Positions 1-7,548 of a stretch of DNA of 37,943 nt are shown piece after piece. Within the stretch, counting starts at the first letter, position 1. Every line of letters starts with the position of its first letter. Position numbers and translations under genes: made by a program. The DNA comes from an uncultured Porphyromonadaceae bacterium (GTDB lineage Bacteria; Bacteroidota; Bacteroidia; Bacteroidales; Muribaculaceae). Under the pieces are notes generated by a model. It did not search any database. It was not told the DNA's origin and saw only the letters and a program-made list of their open reading frames with translations. Where the stretch lies: contig CAMWSS010000023.1 of NCBI GenBank assembly GCA_947177035.1, forward strand, positions 1 through 37,943, given 5' to 3'.

Positions 1-1
1 G

Positions 2-1513
2 GCTCTGCTTCTGGCCCATAGCCGCGGGCGCCTTCTCTATGCCGACACCGTGTCGGCCGGCCGCCCTGTCCGTTTCTCCTCTGACGCTCTTGGCGACGGC
101 GGCACCGTCCAGTTCCTGCTGGCCGATTCTCAGGGCCGCATCCTGTCGTCGCGCCTGGCCTTTGTCTATCCGCGCGAGGTTCCGGACTCCCTGATCGGCC
201 CCGGCGACTATTCCGTCAGCGTCACCGCTGCGGAGTATGCCGTTCCCGACACAGCCAACTCCATCGTCGCCCAGCTTCTGTTGCAGAGCGAACTGGGAGA
301 TTATGTCGAGGATGCGGCATATTACTTCCGCCGTCCGGACCGCACCGTCCGGGCCGACCTCGACGCCTTGCTGCTCACGCAAGACTGGAAGCGCTATGAC
401 CTTGCCGCGGTTATCGGCGGCAGAATAACCGATCCGCAGATGCCGATGGAGATCGGCGGCGAGCTCAGCGGCGTTGTCAAATCCCGCTGGCGCGGCAAAC
501 CGCTTGAGGGCGCCGACGTCAATGTTCTCGCTCCGTCGATGGAATATGCCGCAACCGTCAAGACCGACTCCCTTGGCCGCTTCGCAGTCACCGGCGTGGA
601 CTGGCCCGACGGCACCGCCTTCGTCTTCCAGGCCACCGGCAAGAAAGGCGACCGCGAACACAACTTCGAAGTGGACCGCGACCGCTTCCCCGACAACAAC
701 TCCGTGATCATTCCCCGCTGGCATGCTGCTGACACAGCCTCCGATCCGGACTTCGGCCCGATCCTCGGCTATGGCTCCGACATCCTGCTCAACGAAATCA
801 CAGTCACGGCAGAAAAGTCGGAAGAAGAGATGCAGGCCGCCATGTTCAAGGCCCTCGGCGTCAAGTCTGTGACTGACGCCGATATGGCAGCTCGTAATTT
901 CACCACATACGAAGAATGCCTTCGGAATATTCCAGGGATCAGAATCGTGAACGGCGCAGTGTATTCTACAAGAGCTTCAAGTATTTATGGTAGCGGCACA
1001 GGGGTAGAATTTTGGGTGGATGGTTCTTTGTGGAACTCATTTTCTCTCACTGGGGCAGCCTATATTCCTTCATTACGGTTCATGCAGCCTATCGGAGAAC
1101 AATACACTCCCGTTTCGTTGCCAAAGGCAGATGCCGTGAAATTAAGCGAATTTGAGAATGCTTATCCTCTCAGCACGATTAAAAGTATAGAGTATTACAA
1201 TTCAAGTATAGCGCTTATGATAAGTTCGTCCGCTGCATATAACGGAGGAGCTTTGGTTTTTAAGACAAAATCATATGATAAGACGCCTGATTGGGAAACT
1301 CAGCTTTTCACTCGCGTCGTCACTCCGTTTGGCTACCAGAACAAGCCTGCAACCTATAATCCGTATTATCAATATCGCGAAACCATTGACGGCACAGTCA
1401 ATACATCAGTCTGGACCCCGATCACCGATCATATTGACATTATAGATCCAGCAATGCGTACCGTTATCAACGGCATATCAGATGACAACGAGATAATATT
1501 CATAATAAAATAA
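2..1513 (+). CDS. MG2/TonB-plug domain surface protein, 5' end outside window
   Basis: The frame is open from base 2 into the window, so this is the C-terminal part (about 503 residues) of a larger protein; the GTG at 50 is merely internal. The stretch LLLTQDWKRYD (codons near 370-400) is the typical end of the macroglobulin-like part of large Bacteroidota proteins that carry a CarboxypepD_reg-like domain (about bases 440-690: GVVKSRWRGKPLEGADVNV) and then a TonB-receptor plug-like domain (from about 785: LLNEITVTAEKSEE; NIPGIRIVNG). No outer-membrane barrel follows the plug, as is usual for this group. The role is unknown, presumably at the cell surface. GC content falls clearly after about base 890-960, so the last third resembles the neighbouring lanthipeptide operon rather than its own 5' part. 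The final ~60 residues after TPFGYQNK do not resemble the usual end of the family as I know it. It converges on the precursor gene, with a shared terminator between them. Confidence 0.75.
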   Translation, partial: ALLLAHSRGRLLYADTVSAGRPVRFSSDALGDGGTVQFLLADSQGRILSSRLAFVYPREVPDSLIGPGDYSVSVTAAEYAVPDTANSIVAQLLLQSELGDYVEDAAYYFRRPDRTVRADLDALLLTQDWKRYDLAAVIGGRITDPQMPMEIGGELSGVVKSRWRGKPLEGADVNVLAPSMEYAATVKTDSLGRFAVTGVDWPDGTAFVFQATGKKGDREHNFEVDRDRFPDNNSVIIPRWHAADTASDPDFGPILGYGSDILLNEITVTAEKSEEEMQAAMFKALGVKSVTDADMAARNFTTYEECLRNIPGIRIVNGAVYSTRASSIYGSGTGVEFWVDGSLWNSFSLTGAAYIPSLRFMQPIGEQYTPVSLPKADAVKLSEFENAYPLSTIKSIEYYNSSIALMISSSAAYNGGALVFKTKSYDKTPDWETQLFTRVVTPFGYQNKPATYNPYYQYRETIDGTVNTSVWTPITDHIDIIDPAMRTVINGISDDNEIIFIIK

Positions 1514-1543
1514 AAAAACGAGGTCATCAGACCTCGTTTTTTT
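1512..1543. terminator. Bidirectional rho-independent terminator
   Basis: A perfect 14-bp inverted repeat (1512-1525 and 1530-1543) with a 4-base loop ATCA. The GC part is CGAGGTC/GACCTCG, flanked by A7 on one side and T7 on the other, so it can end transcription of the surface-protein gene on the + strand and of the lanthipeptide operon on the - strand. Confidence 0.9.
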
Positions 1544-1558
1544 GATTGCGGTGTTTGC

Positions 1559-2101
1559 TTATTGGTTTGCTTTATTGGGGCTAATGCAAATATCAACAGA
1601 TGGTTTACACATATTAACAGATACTATAGGTTTACAGGGATCATTGATCGACATGCAAAAATTTGAAGCCAAGCAATTATCTCCTGTTTCTACCGGGACA
1701 CAAGTATAATTCTCGCAGGTGGCCTGTTGTGTTGCAGGGCAAACGTCAACAGATGGCTTTTGAGGACAATTATCAACGCTATCTTGACAGCCATTCGCTC
1801 GTGTAAGTTCGCAACAGACAGCTCCAGCGGAAATGGTTGCTACGCAATCCGTCTGTTCTGTTTGATTGCAGTTGTTTGAAGCACAATTTGTATTTGTTTG
1901 ACATAGGGTGCCGTCTTCAGTTGAAGGATCTCCTCCAGGACAAGTGTAGCAGGATATGCAAGTTGCACACGTTTCATGTGAATTGCAGTTAGTCTTAGAC
2001 CCGCAATCATCACGCGTATTACTAGTGGAATTGAAATTTGAAGATTGTGAAATCTTTTCGAGGTTGACCTTTAGGTCGTCGGAGGTAATTTTCTTCTTCA
2101 T
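1559..2101 (-). CDS. Cys-rich lanthipeptide-like precursor peptide, 180 aa
   Basis: This is probably the substrate of the neighbouring split LanB and LanC enzymes. It has 22 Cys (residues 33 to 172) and about 38 Ser/Thr. The N-terminal ~30 residues lack Cys, are charged and contain VNLEKIS (12-18), which resembles the FNLD box of class I lanthipeptide leaders. The rest is a Cys-rich core: a dense N-terminal block (C39, C45, C48, C51, C54, then PGG) and a C-terminal part where S-V-[DN]-x-C recurs at 108-112, 117-121, 161-165 and 168-172, a spacing suited to Ser-to-Cys thioether rings. There is no double-Gly site, signal peptide or membrane segment. It is the last gene of the operon, 65 bases after the elimination-domain gene; a weak promoter-like match (TTG-N21-TATTTTTA) lies in that gap. 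At 180 residues it is far longer than usual lanthipeptide precursors. A disulfide-rich or metal-binding protein is the alternative, but the enzymes next door favour a RiPP precursor. Confidence 0.8.
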   Translation of the reverse strand: MKKKITSDDLKVNLEKISQSSNFNSTSNTRDDCGSKTNCNSHETCATCISCYTCPGGDPSTEDGTLCQTNTNCASNNCNQTEQTDCVATISAGAVCCELTRANGCQDSVDNCPQKPSVDVCPATQQATCENYTCVPVETGDNCLASNFCMSINDPCKPIVSVNMCKPSVDICISPNKANQ

Positions 2102-2166
2102 GGCTTTTGAGAGTTAGAGAGTTAAAAATAGGTTATATAACTAAAACGTCTCAAGTTGGTAATAGT

Positions 2167-2979
2167 TCATTGTCTTTCGTTGGAATGGATTAATCGAGCG
2201 TAAAGTTTGACCATAAAATGATAGATCACGAGTTCATATTGGCGTTGTGATGTCGGCATGAGCCGATTAACCAGCATATGAATCAGTGAAGGCAGCAATT
2301 CCTCGCGGATGCGGTCGGATTGTAGCCACGAAAAGTCAAACCCAGAATAATTCTCTGGTGAAGAAGAGGATGTAATCGCGTTGAATGCGGTGTCTTTGTA
2401 TTTGCGATAAAGAGAATTGAGATCGTCGCATTTTGCACCATAGCCAAATTCATGATGATAGGCGTCAGCCATTCGCGATATCAAGGCAAACCGCTGGTCT
2501 ATGGTCAGTCCTGATGCTGCAAAAATGGCATCGATGCGTGCAATTGCCGCCATTGCTCTTGCTGTGGAGTCTGACGGGTCGTGTTGACGCAAATATTTTG
2601 CAGTCATTTCGGAATCGGCGCAAAACAGATCTTCGCAGCGCTCGATAGTGTCGGCGCCGTAACGCTCTATTTCGCGACGGTAGGTGCAGATTTGCAAGTC
2701 GCTCACAATGCCGGATTTCAGTTCGGGGGCGAGTGCGTTTCTCATCCGGCTGATGACGGTGCCGGATGCTTCAGGTGACTGAATATGGAAACGCACACGC
2801 AGATGATGCCCCGGATCAGTATAGCGAATGAAAAACCATTTATCTATTATGCCGGATTTTTTCAGCCTGCGCGTCATTGGGAGGATGCGGTGACATAATA
2901 TGGAGTCGGCATGACTGGTGCTGACGTAGACCTTGAAATATAGCCATTCGTCGCCCGGAAATAAATTACGTTGTTTCAT
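2167..2979 (-). CDS. Split LanB, glutamate-elimination domain (SpaB_C/thiopeptide-type), 270 aa
   Basis: This is the stand-alone C-terminal half of a class I lanthipeptide dehydratase, of the type annotated as thiopeptide-type bacteriocin biosynthesis protein. In the family this domain removes glutamate from glutamylated Ser/Thr to give dehydroalanine/dehydrobutyrine. Visible signatures are W12 with the start of the domain, WFFIRYTDPGHHLRVRF at 48-64 (the conserved Arg and His elimination motif) and TYRREIERYG at 99-108, followed by E116 and DS at 122-123. The full-length domain is about 270-300 residues, so it is intact. It starts 4 bases after the stop of the glutamylation-domain gene, so the two halves are probably translated together; 719 + 270 residues equals one full LanB. 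Split LanBs are known from thiopeptides and from the Bacteroidota pinensins. Confidence 0.93.
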   Translation of the reverse strand: MKQRNLFPGDEWLYFKVYVSTSHADSILCHRILPMTRRLKKSGIIDKWFFIRYTDPGHHLRVRFHIQSPEASGTVISRMRNALAPELKSGIVSDLQICTYRREIERYGADTIERCEDLFCADSEMTAKYLRQHDPSDSTARAMAAIARIDAIFAASGLTIDQRFALISRMADAYHHEFGYGAKCDDLNSLYRKYKDTAFNAITSSSSPENYSGFDFSWLQSDRIREELLPSLIHMLVNRLMPTSQRQYELVIYHFMVKLYARLIHSNERQ

Positions 2980-2983
2980 ATGC

Positions 2984-5143
2984 TCAGAGGGTTTGGATGA
3001 AGGGCTGAAGCACTTCGACTGTTGAATTGTAATGTCTCAGAGCGTTGTCCATCGGCAAGAATTCTTCGACTGCGATTTCGGAGGCTTTCTTGATGACAGA
3101 AAACAGCATTTCAATGCTTAGTGGCGATTGCCGGTCAATGACCAGACAGTTGTCGCCCTGAGAGTAGACGATATGACGCGACACATTATGGGCATCGCAC
3201 CAAGAGTTGAACATGTCGGCATCAGGCTTGCCTCCGCGTGACAGCGGACCGAGACCGATCACCCATGTTTCGGCGACGAGGATCACATTTCCGATACTGA
3301 TGCGTGGCAGATGCCCCATTATGCCGCATATACCCGGACATGCGAAGTAAAGCGAATTTTTTCCACCCTGATTTTGCAGATCGCCGAGAAACCGGTATAG
3401 GGCGGATGATTTGAACTGATAGTTGTAGGCTGACGTAAACCGCGGCAGAATTTCTTTTTTCAACAATTTGGAATACAGCACAAGACGTTGACCTTCGACT
3501 TTCAGATACAGGTCTGAAGTATCAATTGTCCTGACATCGCATCGGGGCGATGAAAGATAGGTGAGTAAGAAATCGCGCAATGGCGGGCGGCATTGCACAT
3601 TTCCGAGATGAGGCTCCGTAAGATGTGAAATTTCTGCAATAATCTTGTCCGGTTGCAAGTCCTGCTCCAGCCGACCTATCTGCTTGACAATGCTGTCGAT
3701 TTCATTGCTCCCATCAGCAAAGCGGGTGAGCATACTGGCTGCGGAGTGGCCGGTGAACTGCAGTCCGGCTATGACCGGCCCATTGTCGTTGAACCCGACA
3801 ATACGATACATACAAGCCATTGACAATGGCAATGACGCCGGCGCCGTCGGCGGCTGTGACTTGAAGTCTTCGGTTGTCAGTGTCAAATGTTTTGCCGTCC
3901 ATAGAGACTCTTGTTTCATTTTGCGAAGAACTATTTTCTCAAACGGAGACAAGAATATGCTCTGACCGGAAGTGTGAGGTGCTGTTTCAGGAAAATGGCT
4001 CATCAGGGATTCAAGCAATGGATGGGAGCCAGTGCGAATATTGTCATATCCGATGCCGATGTCGGGGTCAAGGGCTTCAAGCAGCGGCACAGACTGCGAT
4101 TCATAGCGGGATGAGAATCTGGAGATGAACGATGAAATGGCATTGCCAGAGGCGAGAGCAGTATCAAGCATAAGTGGCAAAGTTTCTATAACTGCCTGTT
4201 GTGCTCTGGTGTCTATCTCTGATTCTGTATCAAGGTATGAGTCAACCTGAATGAGCTGCTTTATCGGGGTGGTCAGACCTGCGCTTCTCACGGATGAAAA
4301 AATATCGTCAATAATCTGTTTTCGTTCAGCGAAACTCTTACTTCTATTAAGAGACTCCATCTTCCTCTTCAAAAACAATACCAATTGCGCCATGATGGAT
4401 TCTGAATCATATGGAATGACATCGGCCAAGGCCTGCAGATTGTCAAATCCGACGGTTTCAGGATTTATGTTTGTCAACAACACATCACGCGATGCCAGAT
4501 CCTTGACATATCCGGCAAACTGCTCTGGGGTTATATCATATATTTCACGGATGGCCATAAAAAGCGAATCAAAGCCAATGGTCGATTTCGTCAGCCGCAA
4601 TATGTCTGAAAGCAGGCCGGTACGTTTAAGAGTGTTTGTTTCGACTGAGCCAGTTGCATCGCGAATCTGAATATGATAATCATTTCCGATCCAGACTGCA
4701 GTCTGGTTCTTGATGAAAGACAACCTGCGCAACAGCCCCATGTCGGCCTCGGAGAGAAGTTTTCTGGCAATGTCGAACAACAAACGGCAATCGTAACGGA
4801 AATGCAGGCTCTGACACTTTGCTGACGCAATCTCGGCGCGGTCAGAGTAGCAACCTGTACCACAAGCAGAAAACGCGCCAAAAGGAGTACACCGGTAGGT
4901 CATTCGCGAGAGATACTTGGCTAGAGTCAGCCGCATCCTTTTCGACTCCTTTTCAGCGAGTTTGCCGTCAAGGTACTTTTCAAATTCGCCGTAAAGATCA
5001 GGCGATGCATAAAACAGAGCTTCACGGAAACTATCAGACCGAATAGTTTCATCCAGTCTGCAATCAATAGATCCGCCATCAGGCCAATAGTCATACTTAG
5101 GCCGGCGGATCACCACAGTGTCGAATGGCCTTAATTTAGTCAT
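2984..5143 (-). CDS. Split LanB, tRNA-dependent glutamylation domain (Lant_dehydr_N), 719 aa
   Basis: This is the N-terminal half of a class I lanthipeptide dehydratase. The family transfers glutamate from glutamyl-tRNA(Glu) to Ser/Thr side chains of the precursor in the cytoplasm. The motif RMTYRCTPFGAFSACG at 80-95 is the hallmark R-x(4)-TPFG element of the domain; the N-terminus (RPFDTVVIRRP) and the length fit the ~700-residue glutamylation part of NisB-like enzymes. The ATG lies inside the 3' end of the cyclase gene (8-base overlap) and the stop is 4 bases before the elimination-domain gene, so all three enzymes are translationally coupled. GC content is lower than in the ribosomal and biosynthetic genes on the right, suggesting acquisition by transfer. 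No frameshift or missing core motif is seen. Confidence 0.93.
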   Translation of the reverse strand: MTKLRPFDTVVIRRPKYDYWPDGGSIDCRLDETIRSDSFREALFYASPDLYGEFEKYLDGKLAEKESKRMRLTLAKYLSRMTYRCTPFGAFSACGTGCYSDRAEIASAKCQSLHFRYDCRLLFDIARKLLSEADMGLLRRLSFIKNQTAVWIGNDYHIQIRDATGSVETNTLKRTGLLSDILRLTKSTIGFDSLFMAIREIYDITPEQFAGYVKDLASRDVLLTNINPETVGFDNLQALADVIPYDSESIMAQLVLFLKRKMESLNRSKSFAERKQIIDDIFSSVRSAGLTTPIKQLIQVDSYLDTESEIDTRAQQAVIETLPLMLDTALASGNAISSFISRFSSRYESQSVPLLEALDPDIGIGYDNIRTGSHPLLESLMSHFPETAPHTSGQSIFLSPFEKIVLRKMKQESLWTAKHLTLTTEDFKSQPPTAPASLPLSMACMYRIVGFNDNGPVIAGLQFTGHSAASMLTRFADGSNEIDSIVKQIGRLEQDLQPDKIIAEISHLTEPHLGNVQCRPPLRDFLLTYLSSPRCDVRTIDTSDLYLKVEGQRLVLYSKLLKKEILPRFTSAYNYQFKSSALYRFLGDLQNQGGKNSLYFACPGICGIMGHLPRISIGNVILVAETWVIGLGPLSRGGKPDADMFNSWCDAHNVSRHIVYSQGDNCLVIDRQSPLSIEMLFSVIKKASEIAVEEFLPMDNALRHYNSTVEVLQPFIQTL

Positions 5144-6317
5144 AAAGCAAAACAGAGTTTAAAAATTTGTCACAGTCAAGCAAGAACATTCCGATGCCGG
5201 CATCTCCTTCAAGCAGGTTGGTCGATGGCTCCATTCCTCTCAGGTCTATTGAATAACGGCCGAAACAGCGGAATCCTTTGTTGCTCCGACACATGCCGAT
5301 AGTGATTTCACGCCAATAGTTGAAAGCATCGAAAAACACAGAGTCTCCATATATTTCATGACACCGCTTGAAATACTGCCCGACACCTGCCGATCCATGA
5401 CAGATACCGGCGTCAAAAACAGCGCAAAGCTGTGGATCTCGGCGAGATATAGCAGAGAACATCGCTATTTCTTTGGCCGCAGCTTTGTAATGGTCATTTT
5501 GCAGGACTTCTCCGAGATTGCGTAACGCCACGGAAACTCCGATGTCGCCATAGCACCAGCCCAGCCTGCTGCGACAACGTTTCTCAGGGTCGTTGACGTC
5601 AGGATATACCGAGGTGAAGCTGCCAAGCTGTCTGGGGTCATAAATCTGCCGCATCAGATACGTGCCAACGCCTTCAAGCATGGACAGCGTATTTTCCTTT
5701 GCTTTACCGTCTGGCAATATATCATATGCCCGACGGAGGAATATTGCAGTAGATGAAATTCCATGAGAGATGGATGCATTCTGTACATATTGGTTGTCTT
5801 TGTTGCGATACAGCCAATATATCGAGCCGTCATCGTCTCTGATGGCGTGTGACCACAGATAGTCGACAAGGCTCTGGACTGCATTCAATGATATGTCAGA
5901 TTCTGCTGCGTGGCGCAAAAAATAGAATCCCAGTCCCACAGCACCGTGAAGAAAATCTATTTCAGGTATTGACAGATAGATTCTCAGCCAATGGGCCAGC
6001 ACAGACTGACAGGAAAGCGTGGCATTGCCGCAATTCTCGATAAAATCCTCCCGGCCAAGCAATTCAAGGCCGATGCACATACCGGCCACACCGTTGCAGT
6101 AGGTCATTATAGGGGTGGATGCCGCATTGTCGGCCAACATTCGCGAGAGCAGCGAATCCGGCACGTCATAATCGACAAAACCGGCTCTGGACGCATAAAA
6201 CAGATACACTATTTTGCCAAAGTCTCCGCCAAGCAATCCACAGTCAATAGTTCGCTTGGACAATAAATCATGACTTATGCAAAGAGCCATGTCGCGATGA
6301 ATCTGAGTTGAAACCAT
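5136..6317 (-). CDS. LanC-like lanthionine cyclase, 393 aa
   Basis: This is the zinc-dependent cyclase that adds Cys thiols to dehydrated Ser/Thr, forming lanthionine or methyllanthionine. The alpha/alpha-toroid repeat motifs are present in order: YCNGVAGM (73-80), FLHGAVGLG (122-130), SISHGISS (182-189), GWCYGDIG (253-260), ICHGSAGVG (305-313) and a final EGDAGIGM. The zinc ligands expected for LanC are all visible: C255 in WCYG, and C306-H307 in CHG; H185 matches the conserved active-site His. Length is normal (about 400). It is the first gene of the operon and overlaps the LanB gene by 8 bases. The upstream region toward rplS is very AT-rich just before the ATG, but I find no good TAnnTTTG promoter for it there. 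Confidence 0.93.
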   Translation of the reverse strand: MVSTQIHRDMALCISHDLLSKRTIDCGLLGGDFGKIVYLFYASRAGFVDYDVPDSLLSRMLADNAASTPIMTYCNGVAGMCIGLELLGREDFIENCGNATLSCQSVLAHWLRIYLSIPEIDFLHGAVGLGFYFLRHAAESDISLNAVQSLVDYLWSHAIRDDDGSIYWLYRNKDNQYVQNASISHGISSTAIFLRRAYDILPDGKAKENTLSMLEGVGTYLMRQIYDPRQLGSFTSVYPDVNDPEKRCRSRLGWCYGDIGVSVALRNLGEVLQNDHYKAAAKEIAMFSAISRRDPQLCAVFDAGICHGSAGVGQYFKRCHEIYGDSVFFDAFNYWREITIGMCRSNKGFRCFGRYSIDLRGMEPSTNLLEGDAGIGMFLLDCDKFLNSVLLYD

Positions 6318-6468
6318 AGTGAGGAAGTTTTTATAATTATATAATCATAACACTTGCGCCTCTCTTTTGGTTTTGCCGATGCGCTCCCCACCAATCCCCA
6401 TCGGCGCGGGTGGTGAGACAGCGGTGTGACAGCGGTGCGGCGCGTGCGTGCAAAAGATGGGCAAAAAG

Positions 6469-6499
6469 TTGCGTGTGAGCGGGAAAAGTTGTAACTTTG
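6469..6499 (+). promoter_or_regulatory. Bacteroidota-type promoter of rplS
   Basis: TTG at 6469-6471, a 20-base spacer and TAACTTTG at 6492-6499 match the Bacteroidota primary-sigma consensus TTTG-N19/20-TAnnTTTG. It lies about 86 bases before the rplS ATG and rules out starts upstream of it. Two direct copies of GACAGCGGTG (6417-6426, 6428-6437) sit further upstream with no evident role. The divergent lanthipeptide operon starts at 6317, so 6318-6468 is otherwise an intergenic spacer. Confidence 0.8.
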
Positions 6500-6585
6500 C
6501 AGCCGGAATTCGCAATCGCTGTCGCGACGAAGAGGTGCGCGTTATGTTGCGGACAATTGTAAAACCATATCAATCACCAAATTCA

Positions 6586-6963
6586 ATGGACCTAATCAAG
6601 GTAGCCGAAGAGGCTTTTGCCCAGAACAAGACCTATCCCCGTTTCCAGCCGGGCGACACCATCACCGTTTCCTACCGCATTAAAGAAGGTAACAAGGAAC
6701 GTATCCAGCAGTATCGCGGCGTGGTTATCAAAATCTCCGGCGAAGGCGCCAAAAAGCGTTTCACCGTGCGCAAGATGAGCGACAACATCGGCGTTGAGCG
6801 TATCTTCCCCATGGAATCGCCCTTCATCGACTCGATCGAAGTCAACAAGTATGGCCGAGTGCGTCGCGCGAAGCTCTACTATCTGCGTAACCTCACCGGC
6901 AAGAAGGCCCGCATCAAAGAGCGCCGCCTGAAACCCTCCGAGCAAGCAGCTATTGCAAAATAA
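6586..6963 (+). CDS. rplS: 50S ribosomal protein L19
   Basis: A 125-residue protein with the L19 signature blocks: [46 protein letters not shown], and the C-terminal [18 protein letters not shown]19 sits at the 30S-50S interface of the ribosome. The frame extends upstream to 6448, but homology begins at the ATG at 6586 ([11 protein letters not shown]) and the promoter at 6469-6499 lies inside the longer frame, so 6586 is chosen. It is a single-gene unit, followed immediately by its own terminator. GC content is high, in contrast to the lanthipeptide operon on its left. Confidence 0.97.
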   Translation: MDLIKVAEEAFAQNKTYPRFQPGDTITVSYRIKEGNKERIQQYRGVVIKISGEGAKKRFTVRKMSDNIGVERIFPMESPFIDSIEVNKYGRVRRAKLYYLRNLTGKKARIKERRLKPSEQAAIAK

Positions 6964-6970
6964 ACATTAC

Positions 6971-7003
6971 GGCGCTCTCCGACGAGAGCGCCTTTGTTTT
7001 TTT
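6971..7003 (+). terminator. Rho-independent terminator of rplS
   Basis: The stem GGCGCTCT (6971-6978) pairs with AGAGCGCC (6985-6992) around a 6-base loop, followed by TTTGTTTTTTT. It directly follows the rplS stop codon. Confidence 0.88.
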
Positions 7004-7041
7004 CAATCCCTCCCACAAAAAAATACCAGAATCAGAAATCC

Positions 7042-7548
7042 ATGAACCCCCAGGTAAGTATAATAATGGGCAGCACCTCCGACCTGCCCATACTCCGCAA
7101 GGCAGCCGATTTCCTCGAATCAATGGAAGTGCCGTTTGAAATGAACGCCCTTTCGGCCCACCGCACCCCCGCCGAGGTTGAAAGCTTCGCCACCGGAGCC
7201 GCGGCGCGCGGCATCAAAGTCATCATCGCCGCAGCCGGCATGGCCGCCGCCCTGCCCGGCGTCATCGCCGCCATGACACCGCTGCCTGTGATCGGCCTGC
7301 CCATCAACTCGTCGCTTGAAGGCAAAGACGCCCTGCTTTCGATCGTGCAGATGCCTCCGGGAGTGGCAGTGGCCACAGTCGGCATCAATGCCGGACTCAA
7401 CGCGGCAGTGCTCGCCGTCCAGATGCTGGCAATCAGCGATCAGGAAGTCGCCGCACGCTTCGCCGCCTACCGCGCCACCCTGTCACAGAAAATCGTCAAG
7501 GCCAACGAAGAATTGCGCTCGATAAAATATAACTTCAAGACAAACTGA
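7042..7548 (+). CDS. purE: N5-carboxyaminoimidazole ribonucleotide mutase, class I PurE
   Basis: Converts N5-CAIR to CAIR in purine biosynthesis. Class I PurE motifs are seen: MGSTSDLP near the N-terminus, the substrate-binding SAHRTP, then AAAGMAAALPGVIAAMTPLPVIG with the catalytic His of the SAHR motif. At 168 residues it has the normal length. The start ATG at 7042 (MNPQVSIIMGS) is chosen over an upstream in-frame start at 6994, which would lie within the rplS terminator. The stop TGA shares a base with the ATG of ispG, suggesting a purE-ispG-M16-radical SAM operon; no consensus promoter is seen in the short gap after the rplS terminator. Confidence 0.96.
   Translation: MNPQVSIIMGSTSDLPILRKAADFLESMEVPFEMNALSAHRTPAEVESFATGAAARGIKVIIAAAGMAAALPGVIAAMTPLPVIGLPINSSLEGKDALLSIVQMPPGVAVATVGINAGLNAAVLAVQMLAISDQEVAARFAAYRATLSQKIVKANEELRSIKYNFKTN

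Noticed and set aside
1559-2101. Metallothionein-like or secreted disulfide-rich toxin as identity of the Cys-rich protein
   Set aside because: No signal peptide, a Cys-free FNLD-like leader, and LanB/LanC genes in the same operon fit a RiPP precursor better, though not proven.
2132-2141. Palindrome GTTATATAAC between the elimination-domain gene and the precursor
   Set aside because: A 10-bp AT-rich palindrome is expected by chance and lacks a second copy.
6417-6437. Two adjacent GACAGCGGTG direct repeats upstream of rplS
   Set aside because: Only two short copies just outside the promoter in GC-rich sequence; too little to claim an operator.
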